Shown here piece after piece: positions 1-8,567 of a DNA stretch of 64,000 bases; the first letter of the stretch is position 1; the number at the start of each line of letters is the position of its first letter. The notes under the pieces are model-generated. The model was given only the letters and a program-made list of their open reading frames with translations, was not told where the DNA came from and ran no database searches. This DNA is from Roseiarcus sp963787135 (GTDB taxonomy: Bacteria; Pseudomonadota; Alphaproteobacteria; Rhizobiales; Beijerinckiaceae). The position numbers and the translations under genes were made by a program. The DNA lies in assembly GCA_963787135.1 (NCBI GenBank), contig CAWBBW010000016.1:10616-74615 (forward strand), given 5' to 3'.

Positions 1-159
1 CAGCAATGTCGCCGCCCAATCGGGTCGCCGAGGTGGCAGGATGTCCGCGAAGGGCTGACTGCGTTGGCGATAGTTTGGCGTCGGGCCACGGGCTTCCAGC
101 CCTCGAAGCGTCCGGCGTCGCCAATCAGGGCCGGGCGAGCGCCCCGGGGTCAATTGACG

Positions 160-1113
160 ATGAAGCCAGGCTTTCAGAATACGCTCCGTAACCGGGTCAA
201 GGTGACCGGGGTCGGAGTCCACTCGGCGACGCCTGCGCAACTCGTTCTCCATCCTGCGGACGTCGACTCCGGCGTCGTCTTCCTGCGTACGGGCTTGCCG
301 GGCGGACGCGAGCGCCTGCTCGAAGCCAAGCGGTCGAACGTGACTCAGACCTCGCTTTGCACGATGCTTGGCGATGCGTCGGGCGCCAGCGTGGCCACGG
401 TCGAGCATCTTCTCGCCGCTCTGTCCGGCCTGCAGATCGACAACGTCCTGATCGAAATCGACGGACCCGAAACCCCGATCATGGACGGTTCGGCCGCCGA
501 GTTCGTTAGCGCGATCGATCAGGCGGGCATCGTCCATCAGTCGCGCACGCGCCGCCACCTCAAGATTGTGAAGCCCGTGCGCGTCGAACGCGACGGCGGC
601 TATGCCGAATTTCTACCCGCCGACCGCGGATTCCGGCTGGATGTCGAGATCGATTTCAAATCGCCGGCGATCGGCCGTCAGCGGTGCGCTTTGACCCTCG
701 ATCCGGCGACCTTCCGCCGCGAACTCGCACGAGCGCGCACCTTCGGCTTTGTATGCGACGTCAAGAAACTGTGGGAAGCGGGCTTCGCTCTGGGCTCCTC
801 GCTCGACAATTCCGTGGCGATTGACGACGACATCGTCCTCAATCCCGAAGGCCTGCGCTACCGGGACGAGTTCGTGCGCCACAAGGCTCTAGACGCGATC
901 GGAGACCTGTCGCTCGCCGGAGCGCCGATCGTCGGCCTTTATCGCACCTACCGTCCAGGCCACAGGCTGAACGCGCTGGCTCTGGAGGCGTTGTTTGCTA
1001 GCCGTTCCGCTTATGAGATCGTTGATGCGCCGACGGCCAAGGCCTCGGTCAAAGGTTTCGCGGCAGGATCGCATGTTCCCGCCGGCGCCGTCGCATTTGC
1101 CGCGCCCGATTGA
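160..1113 (+). CDS. lpxC: UDP-3-O-acyl-N-acetylglucosamine deacetylase
   Basis: Zinc deacetylase that performs the committed step of lipid A synthesis in the cytoplasm. The 317-residue product has the family's length. The zinc and catalytic set is visible: E82-H83 in the VEHLLAAL motif, H241 and D245 in HKALDAIGD, and H268 in RPGH, matching the known E. coli positions. An ATG at 160 was chosen because homologues begin near KPGFQNTLRNRVK; the same frame is open further upstream but that extension is unlike the family. The bases before 160 show no recognisable gene. bamD follows after 178 bp on the same strand, the usual alphaproteobacterial order. Confidence 0.97.
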   Translation: MKPGFQNTLRNRVKVTGVGVHSATPAQLVLHPADVDSGVVFLRTGLPGGRERLLEAKRSNVTQTSLCTMLGDASGASVATVEHLLAALSGLQIDNVLIEIDGPETPIMDGSAAEFVSAIDQAGIVHQSRTRRHLKIVKPVRVERDGGYAEFLPADRGFRLDVEIDFKSPAIGRQRCALTLDPATFRRELARARTFGFVCDVKKLWEAGFALGSSLDNSVAIDDDIVLNPEGLRYRDEFVRHKALDAIGDLSLAGAPIVGLYRTYRPGHRLNALALEALFASRSAYEIVDAPTAKASVKGFAAGSHVPAGAVAFAAPD

Positions 1114-1291
1114 TTATTCGCGCGTTTGGCCCACCGGCGTTGCGCAGCCAGTGACTCGATGACGCCACAATTGGCGGGCATTTGTCGCGTTCGCGCCGGA
1201 TAAGCCGGATGGCGCTGGCGGGCGGACTGAGGTAAACAGTCGCTTCGCCCAAAACGCGCGCTCTCCCCCGAAACCAATCGAGTCTTCACGG

Positions 1292-2179
1292 ATGGCCAAC
1301 TTCGAAATCGGCTTGACCTCGCGCGGCGCCAGTCACGCGCCGCGAGTCGTCCCCGCCCTGATCGCGATCGGTTTCTTGGCGTCCGCATGTTCAATGTTTG
1401 ACCAGTTCAACCCGTTCGGCGGCGAAAAATACAAGATGGAAATTGTGCCCGACACGCCGGCCAGCAAGACTTACGATCAGGGCCTCGAGAAACTCGCGAA
1501 CGGCGCCCCGCAAGAGGCAGCGAAAAAGTTCACCGAGCTCGGCAAGCAATACCCCAGTTCGGACTGGGCTCAAAAAGGCTTGCTGATGACGACCTATGCT
1601 CAATTCCAGGCCGGCGCCTTTACCGACGCGGAGACGTCCGCCGAGCGCTATCTCAAGGATTACCCCAAATCGAGCGACGACGCTTACGTGGCGTACCTCC
1701 AGGCGAATTCGTATTACGAGCAGATACCCGATATTTCGCGCGACCAGGAGTCCGCCGCCAAGGCTTATGAACTTTTCCAGGATCTGGTGAAGAAATATCC
1801 AACCTCCGAATACGTCGAAGACGCGAAATTCAAGATCCAGGTGACAGCCGACCAACTCGCCGGCAAGGAAATGTCGATCGGGCGGTTCTATCTGAACCGG
1901 AACAATTACACTGCCGCCATCAATCAATTCCGCAACGTGCTGCAAAATTATCAAACGACCCGCCATGCGGAGGAGGCGCTTTATCGTCTCGTCGAAGCAT
2001 ATCTGGGTTTGGGCATCACGTCTGAAGCGGAGACCGCAGCCGCGGTGCTTGGACATAACTTCCCCGACAGCCAATGGTACCAGGACGCCTATGCGCTCCT
2101 GAAGGGCAAGGGGCTATCCCCGCACAACGATCCGGCGTCCTGGATGTCAAAGCTCTACCACACGGTTATTCCCTCCTGA
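1292..2179 (+). CDS. bamD: Outer membrane assembly lipoprotein BamD
   Basis: Lipoprotein of the BAM complex that inserts beta-barrel proteins into the outer membrane. The 295-residue product has a long N-terminal signal with a lipobox-like LASAC, so Cys34 is the likely lipidated residue. After it come about five TPR-like helical repeats; the pattern YDQGLEKLANGAPQEAAKKF and later YYEQIPDISRDQESAAKAY is typical of BamD/ComL. It lies between lpxC and recN, 10 bp before recN, consistent with co-transcription. Confidence 0.95.
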   Translation: MANFEIGLTSRGASHAPRVVPALIAIGFLASACSMFDQFNPFGGEKYKMEIVPDTPASKTYDQGLEKLANGAPQEAAKKFTELGKQYPSSDWAQKGLLMTTYAQFQAGAFTDAETSAERYLKDYPKSSDDAYVAYLQANSYYEQIPDISRDQESAAKAYELFQDLVKKYPTSEYVEDAKFKIQVTADQLAGKEMSIGRFYLNRNNYTAAINQFRNVLQNYQTTRHAEEALYRLVEAYLGLGITSEAETAAAVLGHNFPDSQWYQDAYALLKGKGLSPHNDPASWMSKLYHTVIPS

Positions 2180-2189
2180 ACGGGCCGGC

Positions 2190-3860
2190 ATGCTCGCGCG
2201 CCTCTCCATCCGCGATGTGGTGCTGATCGACCAGCTCGATCTCGAATTCTCCGCCGGCCTGACGATCCTCACCGGCGAGACCGGGGCGGGCAAATCGATC
2301 CTTCTCGACGCGCTGTCCCTTGCGCTTGGCGCACGCGGCGACGGCGGCCTTGTCCGCCATGGCCAGGCGCAGGGGCAAGTGACCGCGGTGTTCGAATTGC
2401 CGCCGGGCCACGCGGCCCATGCGCTTCTTGAAGGGCAGGACATCGAGATTGGCGACGAACTGATCCTCAGGCGCGTGCAGCTCGCCGACGGGCGCACCCG
2501 CGCCTATGTCAACGACCAGAACGTCAGCGCGCAGGCGCTGCGGTCTCTTGCTTCCGCGCTGGTCGAGATTCACGGCCAGCACGACGAGCGCGCTTTGACG
2601 GATCCCGCCACCCATCGCGCGCTGGTCGACGCCTATGGCGGACTCGACGCGGAGGTCCGGGCCGTCCAGACGGGTTTTGCGGCGCTGCGCGACGCCGAGC
2701 GCGCGCTGGAGGACGAGCGGACGCGGGTCGCGGCGGCAGAGGCTGAGGCCGAATTCGCCAGGCACGCCCACGAGGAATTGTCGCGTCTCGCTGTCCAGCC
2801 GGGCGAGGAGGAGGCGCTGGCGGCGCGCCGGCAGGCGATGATGCAGGGGGAGAAGGTCGAAGCCGACATTCGCGAGGCGCGCGACCATCTGACCGGGGAC
2901 GCCGCGATCCTTCCCGCGCTTCTCTCTGTGTCACGCCGGCTGCAGCGCCGCATGCCTCAGGCGCCGGCACTGATCGAGCCGAGCGTGAAGGCTCTGGACG
3001 AGGCGATCGAGGCGCTCGAGGGCGCGACCCGTGCAGTCGAGGTTGCGCTGGAGGGCTGCGAATTCGATCCCAACGACCTCGAACGCTGTGAGGAGCGGCT
3101 GTTTGCGCTCCGGGCCATCAGCCGCAAATATTCCGCGCCGATCGAAAATCTGCCGGCGCTGGCGCAAAAATTCGCCGACGATCTGGCGGCGCTCGAGGCT
3201 GGCCGCAGCGAGGTCGCCAGGCTCGAAGCCAAGGCTGCCATCGCGAGGGCCGCCTATGCCGCGGCGGCGGGCGTGCTCAGCGCGGCGAGGGTGAAAAGCG
3301 CGCGCGGCCTCGAACGTGCGGTGATGGCCGAGCTCCCGCCGCTCAAGCTCGAGCGCGCCGAGTTCAGTGTCGACCTCAAGCAGGACGACGCCCTCGTCTC
3401 GGCGAACGGCTACGACCGGGCGGAGTTCCTCGTTCGCACCAATCCGGGGTCGAGGCCCGGGCCGCTGATGAAAGTAGCCTCGGGAGGCGAGCTCGCGCGG
3501 TTCCTGCTGGCGATCAAGGTTTGCCTCGCCGAGCAGGGCACCGCGCCGACCCTGGTCTTCGACGAAATCGACACGGGCGTCGGCGGCGCGGTCGCCGACG
3601 CAATGGGACAACGGCTCGCGCGGCTCTCGGCGCGTGCGCAGGTCCTCGCCGTGACGCACGCTCCGCAAGTTGCGGCTCGGGCGCAGAATCATTATCGCAT
3701 CGTCAAATCGGCCGTCGGCAAGGGTGAGCGCGTCGCGACGAGCGTGGCGCGCCTTGGCGCGGGCGAGCGTCGCGAGGAAATCGCCCGCATGCTTGCCGGC
3801 GCGGAGATTACCCACGAGGCGCGGGCGGCCGCCGTGAGCCTGATCGAAAAGGCTGGATGA
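2190..3860 (+). CDS. recN: DNA repair protein RecN
   Basis: SMC-like ATPase involved in recombinational repair of double-strand breaks. The 556-residue product has a Walker A GETGAGKS at residues 29-36, a long alanine/glutamate/arginine-rich coiled-coil centre, the ABC signature region around ASGGELARF, and a Walker B LVFDEIDTGVGG near the C terminus. Length and domain order are those of full RecN. It starts 10 bp after bamD, suggesting one transcript with lpxC and bamD or bamD alone. Confidence 0.97.
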   Translation: MLARLSIRDVVLIDQLDLEFSAGLTILTGETGAGKSILLDALSLALGARGDGGLVRHGQAQGQVTAVFELPPGHAAHALLEGQDIEIGDELILRRVQLADGRTRAYVNDQNVSAQALRSLASALVEIHGQHDERALTDPATHRALVDAYGGLDAEVRAVQTGFAALRDAERALEDERTRVAAAEAEAEFARHAHEELSRLAVQPGEEEALAARRQAMMQGEKVEADIREARDHLTGDAAILPALLSVSRRLQRRMPQAPALIEPSVKALDEAIEALEGATRAVEVALEGCEFDPNDLERCEERLFALRAISRKYSAPIENLPALAQKFADDLAALEAGRSEVARLEAKAAIARAAYAAAAGVLSAARVKSARGLERAVMAELPPLKLERAEFSVDLKQDDALVSANGYDRAEFLVRTNPGSRPGPLMKVASGGELARFLLAIKVCLAEQGTAPTLVFDEIDTGVGGAVADAMGQRLARLSARAQVLAVTHAPQVAARAQNHYRIVKSAVGKGERVATSVARLGAGERREEIARMLAGAEITHEARAAAVSLIEKAG

Positions 3861-3971
3861 TCACTGGAAGGAGAGGCTTTTCTCCATTTCGGCTTGCTCC
3901 GCCCACCGCATTGGCCCTATCAAGCGCCGGCCGGACTTGAGGCGGCGTGAGCGCGTTTTTGAGGCGACGAC

Positions 3972-4148
3972 ATGAGCCCGGATGACGCCGGCAGCACGAT
4001 CCGCGACAGGCGGCGCGAGCGTCTCTCTGCTTCGCTGAGGGAGAACCTGAGGCGGCGCAAGGCGCAGCAGCGTTCGCGGGCTGCCGAGGCGCCCCCGGCG
4101 CTTCCCGCGAAGGACGAAGGGCCCACGACGCCGGGTCCGAAAGCGTGA
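3972..4148 (+). CDS. Small basic protein upstream of murA, unknown function
   Basis: A 58-residue ORF, ATG to TGA, in the 355 bp gap between recN and murA. The product is rich in Arg and Glu in its first half (RDRRRERL and RENLRRRKAQ), predicted helical, and ends in a Pro/Ala-rich tail. I recall short proteins with an N-L-[KR]-[KR]-R-K-A-Q core upstream of murA in related alphaproteobacteria, which is the main reason to call it. No domain or function is known to me. It could be a chance ORF, since short open frames are common at this GC content. Confidence 0.6.
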   Translation: MSPDDAGSTIRDRRRERLSASLRENLRRRKAQQRSRAAEAPPALPAKDEGPTTPGPKA

Positions 4149-4215
4149 CGACAGTCGTCCTGGGGAGGCGTCGGGCGTTCGACGCAACCCTTGTTGGGGC
4201 GGGAGGGAAAAGAGA

Positions 4216-5505
4216 ATGGATCGCATTCAAATCCGCGGCGGGGCCAAGCTCAACGGCGTGATCCCGATTTCGGGCGCGAAAAACGCTGCGCTGCCGCTGA
4301 TGATCGCGTCGCTCCTGACCGATCAGATGCTGACGCTCGAGAACCTGCCGCGCCTCGCCGACGTCAACCAGCTCGCCCGTATTCTTGGCAATCACGGCGT
4401 CGACTATTCGATCGACGGCAAGCGAGTCGGCGAGGAGGCCGCGTCGGGCCAGACCGCACATTTGCGCGCCCGGACGATCGTCGACACCACCGCGCCCTAC
4501 GAACTCGTATCCAAGATGCGCGCGAGCTTCTGGGTCATCGCGCCTCTCCTCGCCCGCATGGGGGAAGCGCGGGTGTCGCTGCCGGGCGGCTGCGCGATCG
4601 GAACGCGCCCGGTCGATCTCCTCTTGATGGCGCTCGAGAAGCTCGGCGCGACCATCGAGATCGACGGCGGCTACGCGGTCGTCAAGGCCCCGAAGGGGCT
4701 CGTCGGCGGTGAGATCGAATTCCCGAAAGTGACGGTCGGCGGCACCCATGTCGCGCTGATGGCGGCGGCGACCGCCCGCGGCTCGACGCTGATCGAGAAC
4801 GCGGCGCGCGAACCGGAAGTGGCCGATCTTGCTGACTGCCTTAACAAGATGGGCGCGCGCGTTCGCGGCGCGGGAACCTCCACCATCGAAATACAGGGCG
4901 TCGCTAGGCTCAACGGCGCCCATCACCGGGTGCTGCCGGACCGGATCGAAGCGGGCACTTACGCGACTGCCGTCGCCATGACGGGCGGGGACATCCTGCT
5001 CGAGGGCGTCGGCGAGGATCTCATCAAGCGGCCGCTCGAGGCGCTCGAAGAGGCCGGAGTGACAATCGTCGGTGACAATCGCGGTGTGAGGATTACGCGA
5101 AACGGCGCAGGCATCGACGCCGTCGATGTCGCCACCGCGCCCTTCCCCGGGTTTCCGACCGACCTCCAGGCGCAGTTCATGGCGCTGATGACGCGCGCGA
5201 GGGGAACGTCGCGGATCACCGAGACCATTTTCGAGAATCGCTTCATGCATGTGCAGGAGCTGGCTCGCCTTGGCGCCCATATCAAGCTCGAGGGCGATAC
5301 GGCGATCGTGGACGGCGTCGACCGGCTCCGGGGCGCCCCAGTGATGGCGACGGATCTGCGCGCATCGGTCTCGCTCGTGATCGCCGGGCTCGTCGCCGAG
5401 GGCGAGACGACCGTCAATCGCGTCTATCACCTCGACCGCGGCTTTGAGCGGCTGGAAGAGAAGCTCGGCGCCTGCGGCGCCGACATCATCAGAGTTCCGG
5501 GCTGA
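4216..5505 (+). CDS. murA: UDP-N-acetylglucosamine 1-carboxyvinyltransferase
   Basis: Transfers enolpyruvate from PEP to UDP-GlcNAc, the first committed step of peptidoglycan synthesis. The 429-residue length is standard. The active-site loop is present with Cys126 in SLPGGCAIGTRP, the residue attacked by fosfomycin in this family, and Lys22-Asn23 in the SGAKNAALP motif binds substrate. A ribosome-binding site GGGAGGGAAAAG precedes the ATG. The DUF2948 gene starts 2 bp after the stop, so the two are probably translated together. Confidence 0.97.
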   Translation: MDRIQIRGGAKLNGVIPISGAKNAALPLMIASLLTDQMLTLENLPRLADVNQLARILGNHGVDYSIDGKRVGEEAASGQTAHLRARTIVDTTAPYELVSKMRASFWVIAPLLARMGEARVSLPGGCAIGTRPVDLLLMALEKLGATIEIDGGYAVVKAPKGLVGGEIEFPKVTVGGTHVALMAAATARGSTLIENAAREPEVADLADCLNKMGARVRGAGTSTIEIQGVARLNGAHHRVLPDRIEAGTYATAVAMTGGDILLEGVGEDLIKRPLEALEEAGVTIVGDNRGVRITRNGAGIDAVDVATAPFPGFPTDLQAQFMALMTRARGTSRITETIFENRFMHVQELARLGAHIKLEGDTAIVDGVDRLRGAPVMATDLRASVSLVIAGLVAEGETTVNRVYHLDRGFERLEEKLGACGADIIRVPG

Positions 5506-5507
5506 CG

Positions 5508-5978
5508 ATGGACGCCGACAACCCAGCAGCCGACAAACCCAACCTCAAACTGCTCGCGCTTGAGCGTGAGGGCCTCGAGGTGATTTCGGCGCATGCGCAG
5601 AACACTTGCGTGAAGCGCACCGACATGGCGTGGCTGCCGCGGCAACGGCGCTTTCTTTTGGCCGGCATGCGCTACGACTGGGTCGGGGCGAAGACGGGGC
5701 CGGCGGAGCGCGTGTCGACCGTGCTGCGGTTCGACCGCGTGTTGCGCGTTTCGCATCTGGGACTTGGCGATGGAGGCGAGGATCAGACCCTCAATCTGCT
5801 CGCTCTCACCTTCGAGAAGACCGATCCGCCGGCCGGAATGATCATCCTCGCCTTCGCCGACGGCGCGCTGGTCAGGCTCGAGGTCGAGTGCGTCGAGGCG
5901 GAGCTTCGCGACATGGGGTTCCGGCAGCCCGCCACGGCCTGCGCCGGACACGCGCTGACGGACCCGTCGTCGGTTTGA
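5508..5978 (+). CDS. DUF2948 family protein
   Basis: A 156-residue protein of unknown function that matches the DUF2948 family, found widely between murA and hisD in Hyphomicrobiales. Recognisable parts are the N-terminal LKLLALEREGLEVISAHAQN and the central KRTDMAWLPRQRRFLL. It has no signal peptide or membrane segment, so it should be cytosolic. Spacing of 2 bp from murA and 22 bp to hisD suggests a single operon. No biochemical role is known to me. Confidence 0.88.
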   Translation: MDADNPAADKPNLKLLALEREGLEVISAHAQNTCVKRTDMAWLPRQRRFLLAGMRYDWVGAKTGPAERVSTVLRFDRVLRVSHLGLGDGGEDQTLNLLALTFEKTDPPAGMIILAFADGALVRLEVECVEAELRDMGFRQPATACAGHALTDPSSV

Positions 5979-6000
5979 GGCCCTGTTAAAGAGGTCCCGA

Positions 6001-7332
6001 GTGGCCATTGAGCTCGATATGCGGTCGGCGGATTTCGAGCAGCGCTTCGAGGCGCTGCTCGGCGCCAAGCGCGAGTCCGCGGTCGAGGTGGACGAAGCGG
6101 TTGCAGCCATCATTGCCGACGTGCGTGCGCGCGGCGACGAGGCGGTGTCCGACTACTCGCGCCGTTTCGATCGGGTCGACATCGAAGCGAAGGGCCTCAG
6201 GGTCGCATCAGGCGAGATCGACGCCGCGATCTCGGCTTGCGAGCCGGGAGCGCTGAAGGCGCTTGAGCTCGCCCACAGGCGGGTGACCGACTACCATCTG
6301 CGCCAGAGGCCCGCCGACGTTCGCTTTGTCGATGCGCTCGGGGTCGAGCTCGGCTGGCGCTGGCGCCCGATCGAGGCGGTCGGGCTTTATGTGCCGGGCG
6401 GCGCGGCAAGCTATCCCTCCTCGGTGGTGATGAACGCTGTGCCGGCGAAAGTGGCGGGCTGCTCGCGCGTCGCCATGGTTGTGCCGACGCCGGACGGCGC
6501 GGTCAATCCGCTGGTGCTGGCTGCGGCGCGGATCGCCGGCGTCGACGAAATCTACCGGGTCGGCGGGGCGCAGGCGATTGCCGCGCTCGCCTATGGGACG
6601 AAGACCATTGCGCCCGTCTTCAAGATCGTCGGGCCCGGCAACGCCTATGTCGCGGCGGCGAAACGCCGTGTTTTTGGCGTCGTCGGCATCGACATGATCG
6701 CCGGCCCCTCCGAGGTCGTCATCCTCGCCGATCGGACCGCCAATCCCCGATTTGTCGCCGCCGATCTCCTTGCCCAGGCGGAGCATGACGAGGCGGCGCA
6801 ATCGATCCTCATCACCGACGATGCGCCGCTCGCGCGCGCGGTACGCTCCGAAGTCGAGCGCCAGCTCGCGACGCTGCCGCGCGTCAGAATTGCCGGCCCG
6901 AGCTGGCGCGACTATGGCGCAATCATACTTGCCCCGTCGCTGAAGGCCGCGTTGCCGCTCGTCGACCGACTCGCGCCGGAGCATCTCGAGATCATGGCGG
7001 AAGGCGCCGATGCGCTGGGCGACGAGGTCAAGAACGCCGGGGCGATCTTCCTTGGGTCCAATACGCCCGAGGCAATCGGCGACTACGTCGGCGGCTCCAA
7101 TCATGTGCTGCCGACCGCGCGCTCTGCCCGGTTCTCCTCGGGCCTCGGCGTGCTCGACTTCATGAAGCGCACCTCGATCCTCAAATGCGACGCGCGCGCT
7201 CTCGCTGCCCTCGGGCCCGCGGCGGTCACGCTGGGCGAGGCAGAGTCGCTCGATGCCCACGCCCGCTCGGTCGCGATGCGCCTCGAGCCGGAGAACCCGG
7301 GCCCGGAGCCGGCCCTGCCGAGGCGGCCGTGA
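6001..7332 (+). CDS. hisD: Histidinol dehydrogenase
   Basis: Zinc- and NAD-dependent enzyme that oxidises L-histidinol to L-histidine, the last two steps of histidine synthesis. The 443-residue product carries the family signature from GPGNAYVAAAKR through GIDMIAGPSEV and the metal-binding LLAQAEHDEAAQ, with DRLAPEHLE near residue 330. A GTG start at 6001 is favoured by the ribosome-binding site AGAGG six bases upstream; an in-frame ATG at 6019 is the alternative. Its stop overlaps the GTG of the UPF0262 gene. Confidence 0.96.
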   Translation: MAIELDMRSADFEQRFEALLGAKRESAVEVDEAVAAIIADVRARGDEAVSDYSRRFDRVDIEAKGLRVASGEIDAAISACEPGALKALELAHRRVTDYHLRQRPADVRFVDALGVELGWRWRPIEAVGLYVPGGAASYPSSVVMNAVPAKVAGCSRVAMVVPTPDGAVNPLVLAAARIAGVDEIYRVGGAQAIAALAYGTKTIAPVFKIVGPGNAYVAAAKRRVFGVVGIDMIAGPSEVVILADRTANPRFVAADLLAQAEHDEAAQSILITDDAPLARAVRSEVERQLATLPRVRIAGPSWRDYGAIILAPSLKAALPLVDRLAPEHLEIMAEGADALGDEVKNAGAIFLGSNTPEAIGDYVGGSNHVLPTARSARFSSGLGVLDFMKRTSILKCDARALAALGPAAVTLGEAESLDAHARSVAMRLEPENPGPEPALPRRP

Positions 7333-7817
7333 GCGACAAGGCGGATGAGCGCCGCGACCGCCTTTGCGAGGTCTTTCTCGATGAAGAGACCATTCCGCGC
7401 GGCGTGATCGACGTCGATCATGAGCGCGCTGTCGCGATCTTCGATCTCGTCGAAGAAAACGCGTTCGGCGTCCCGGGCCGCGATGACGGGCCCTATACGC
7501 TGACGATCTCGCAGGAGGAATCGAAACTCACCTTCGACGTCAGGACCGGGGACGGCGAGCAGGCCGTCTCGATCATCGTCTCGATGACCCCGCTGCGGCC
7601 GCTGCTCAGGGACTATTTCATGGTCTGTGAGACCTATTACTCCGCCATCCGCACGGCGAGCCCGCGCCAGATCGAGGCCATCGACCGCGAGCGCACGGCG
7701 CTCCACAACGAAGGGGCCGAACTGATGGCCCAGCGGCTGACGGAAAAGGTCACGATCGATCAGGGCACCGCGCGCCGGCTCTTCACCCTCGTCTCCACCC
7801 TGCGCTGGAAGACATGA
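7329..7817 (+). CDS. UPF0262 family protein
   Basis: A 162-residue protein of the UPF0262 family, whose function is unknown. The family hallmarks HERAVAIFDLVEEN and LRDYFMVCETYYSAI are clear. The GTG start at 7329 overlaps the hisD stop as GTGA, giving translational coupling, and the family's normal length agrees with this start. hisD-UPF0262 adjacency is conserved across Hyphomicrobiales. The usual following genes (a low-molecular-weight phosphatase and infA) are absent here and a methyltransferase gene follows instead, overlapping by 4 bp. Confidence 0.9.
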   Translation: MSDKADERRDRLCEVFLDEETIPRGVIDVDHERAVAIFDLVEENAFGVPGRDDGPYTLTISQEESKLTFDVRTGDGEQAVSIIVSMTPLRPLLRDYFMVCETYYSAIRTASPRQIEAIDRERTALHNEGAELMAQRLTEKVTIDQGTARRLFTLVSTLRWKT

Positions 7818-8521
7818 CCGGGCGCGCGGCTTCTCCTTCTCCCGCCCGCGGGAGAAGGTGGCGCGAAGCGCCGGATGAGGGTTTTGCGAAGCGCGCCTTC
7901 ATCCTGGCCAATACAAGGCTGACGGCGCCGCCGCTCGTCCCCGAGGTCAAACTCCGGCTCGCGGACGAAGCGGTGCCGATCTGGACCAAAACGGAAGAGG
8001 AGCTCGGCGCCATGGGGTTGCCGGCGCCATTCTGGGCTTTCGCCTGGGCGGGCGGGCAGGCGCTCGCGCGCTACGTCCTCGACAACCCGGCGCTGGTGCG
8101 GGAGCGACATGTGCTCGATTTCGCCTCGGGCTCGGGTCTCGTCGCGATCGCGGCCGCGCTCGCCGGCGCCTCCGCCGTCGAGGCCTCGGACGTCGACCCG
8201 TTCGCCACCGCCGCGATCGGGATCAACGCCGCCGAGAACGCCGTCTCGGTCTTCGCGCGCCTCGAAGATCTGATCGGCGCCGACGAGGGCTGGGACACGG
8301 TGCTCGCGGGCGACATCGCCTACGAAAGAGAGATGGCCGCGGCCGCTACCCATTGGCTCGCCTCGCTCGCGGCCCGCGGCGCGACCGTCCTCATCGGTGA
8401 CCCGCGCCGGACCTATCTCCCGACCGACCGGCTCGACTGCGTGATCGAATATCGCGTGCCGGTGACGCGGGAACTCGAGGATTCCGAGATCAAGCGGACG
8501 GGCGTGTTCCGATTCCGGTGA
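7814..8521 (+). CDS. Class I SAM-dependent methyltransferase
   Basis: A 235-residue protein with the SAM-binding motif I VLDFASGSGLVAIAAALAGA and an acidic motif II ASDVDPF. It resembles proteins annotated as nicotinamide N-methyltransferase-like or ETFB-lysine-methyltransferase-like, so the substrate is unsettled. Its ATG overlaps the UPF0262 stop as ATGA. The family-like sequence begins only near residue 25 (AKRAFILANTRL); residues 7-22 are encoded by a dispersed palindromic repeat that sits in frame. No other in-frame ATG exists before the conserved part, so the repeat is either translated or the true start is a rare codon. Confidence 0.85.
   Translation: MTGRAASPSPARGRRWREAPDEGFAKRAFILANTRLTAPPLVPEVKLRLADEAVPIWTKTEEELGAMGLPAPFWAFAWAGGQALARYVLDNPALVRERHVLDFASGSGLVAIAAALAGASAVEASDVDPFATAAIGINAAENAVSVFARLEDLIGADEGWDTVLAGDIAYEREMAAAATHWLASLAARGATVLIGDPRRTYLPTDRLDCVIEYRVPVTRELEDSEIKRTGVFRFR
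7833..7880. repeat. Dispersed palindromic repeat inside a coding region
   Basis: Two successive hairpins: CCTTCTCCCGC/GCGGGAGAAGG at 7835-7858 with a 2-base loop, and GGCGC/GCGCC at 7860-7872, followed by GGATGAGGG. The same architecture recurs at 11833-11880 and, inverted, at 11959-12009. This copy lies within the first 22 codons of the methyltransferase gene and keeps its frame open. Confidence 0.8.
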
Positions 8522-8567
8522 AGACGCCCGGTCTCGGCAATATCGGGATCGCGGGACCTCGACGGAC

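Noticed and set aside
3808..5430. A 540-codon open frame antisense to murA
   Set aside because: It mirrors the codon structure of murA, has no recognisable domain and is rich in Arg/Asp/His, typical of antisense frames in GC-rich DNA.
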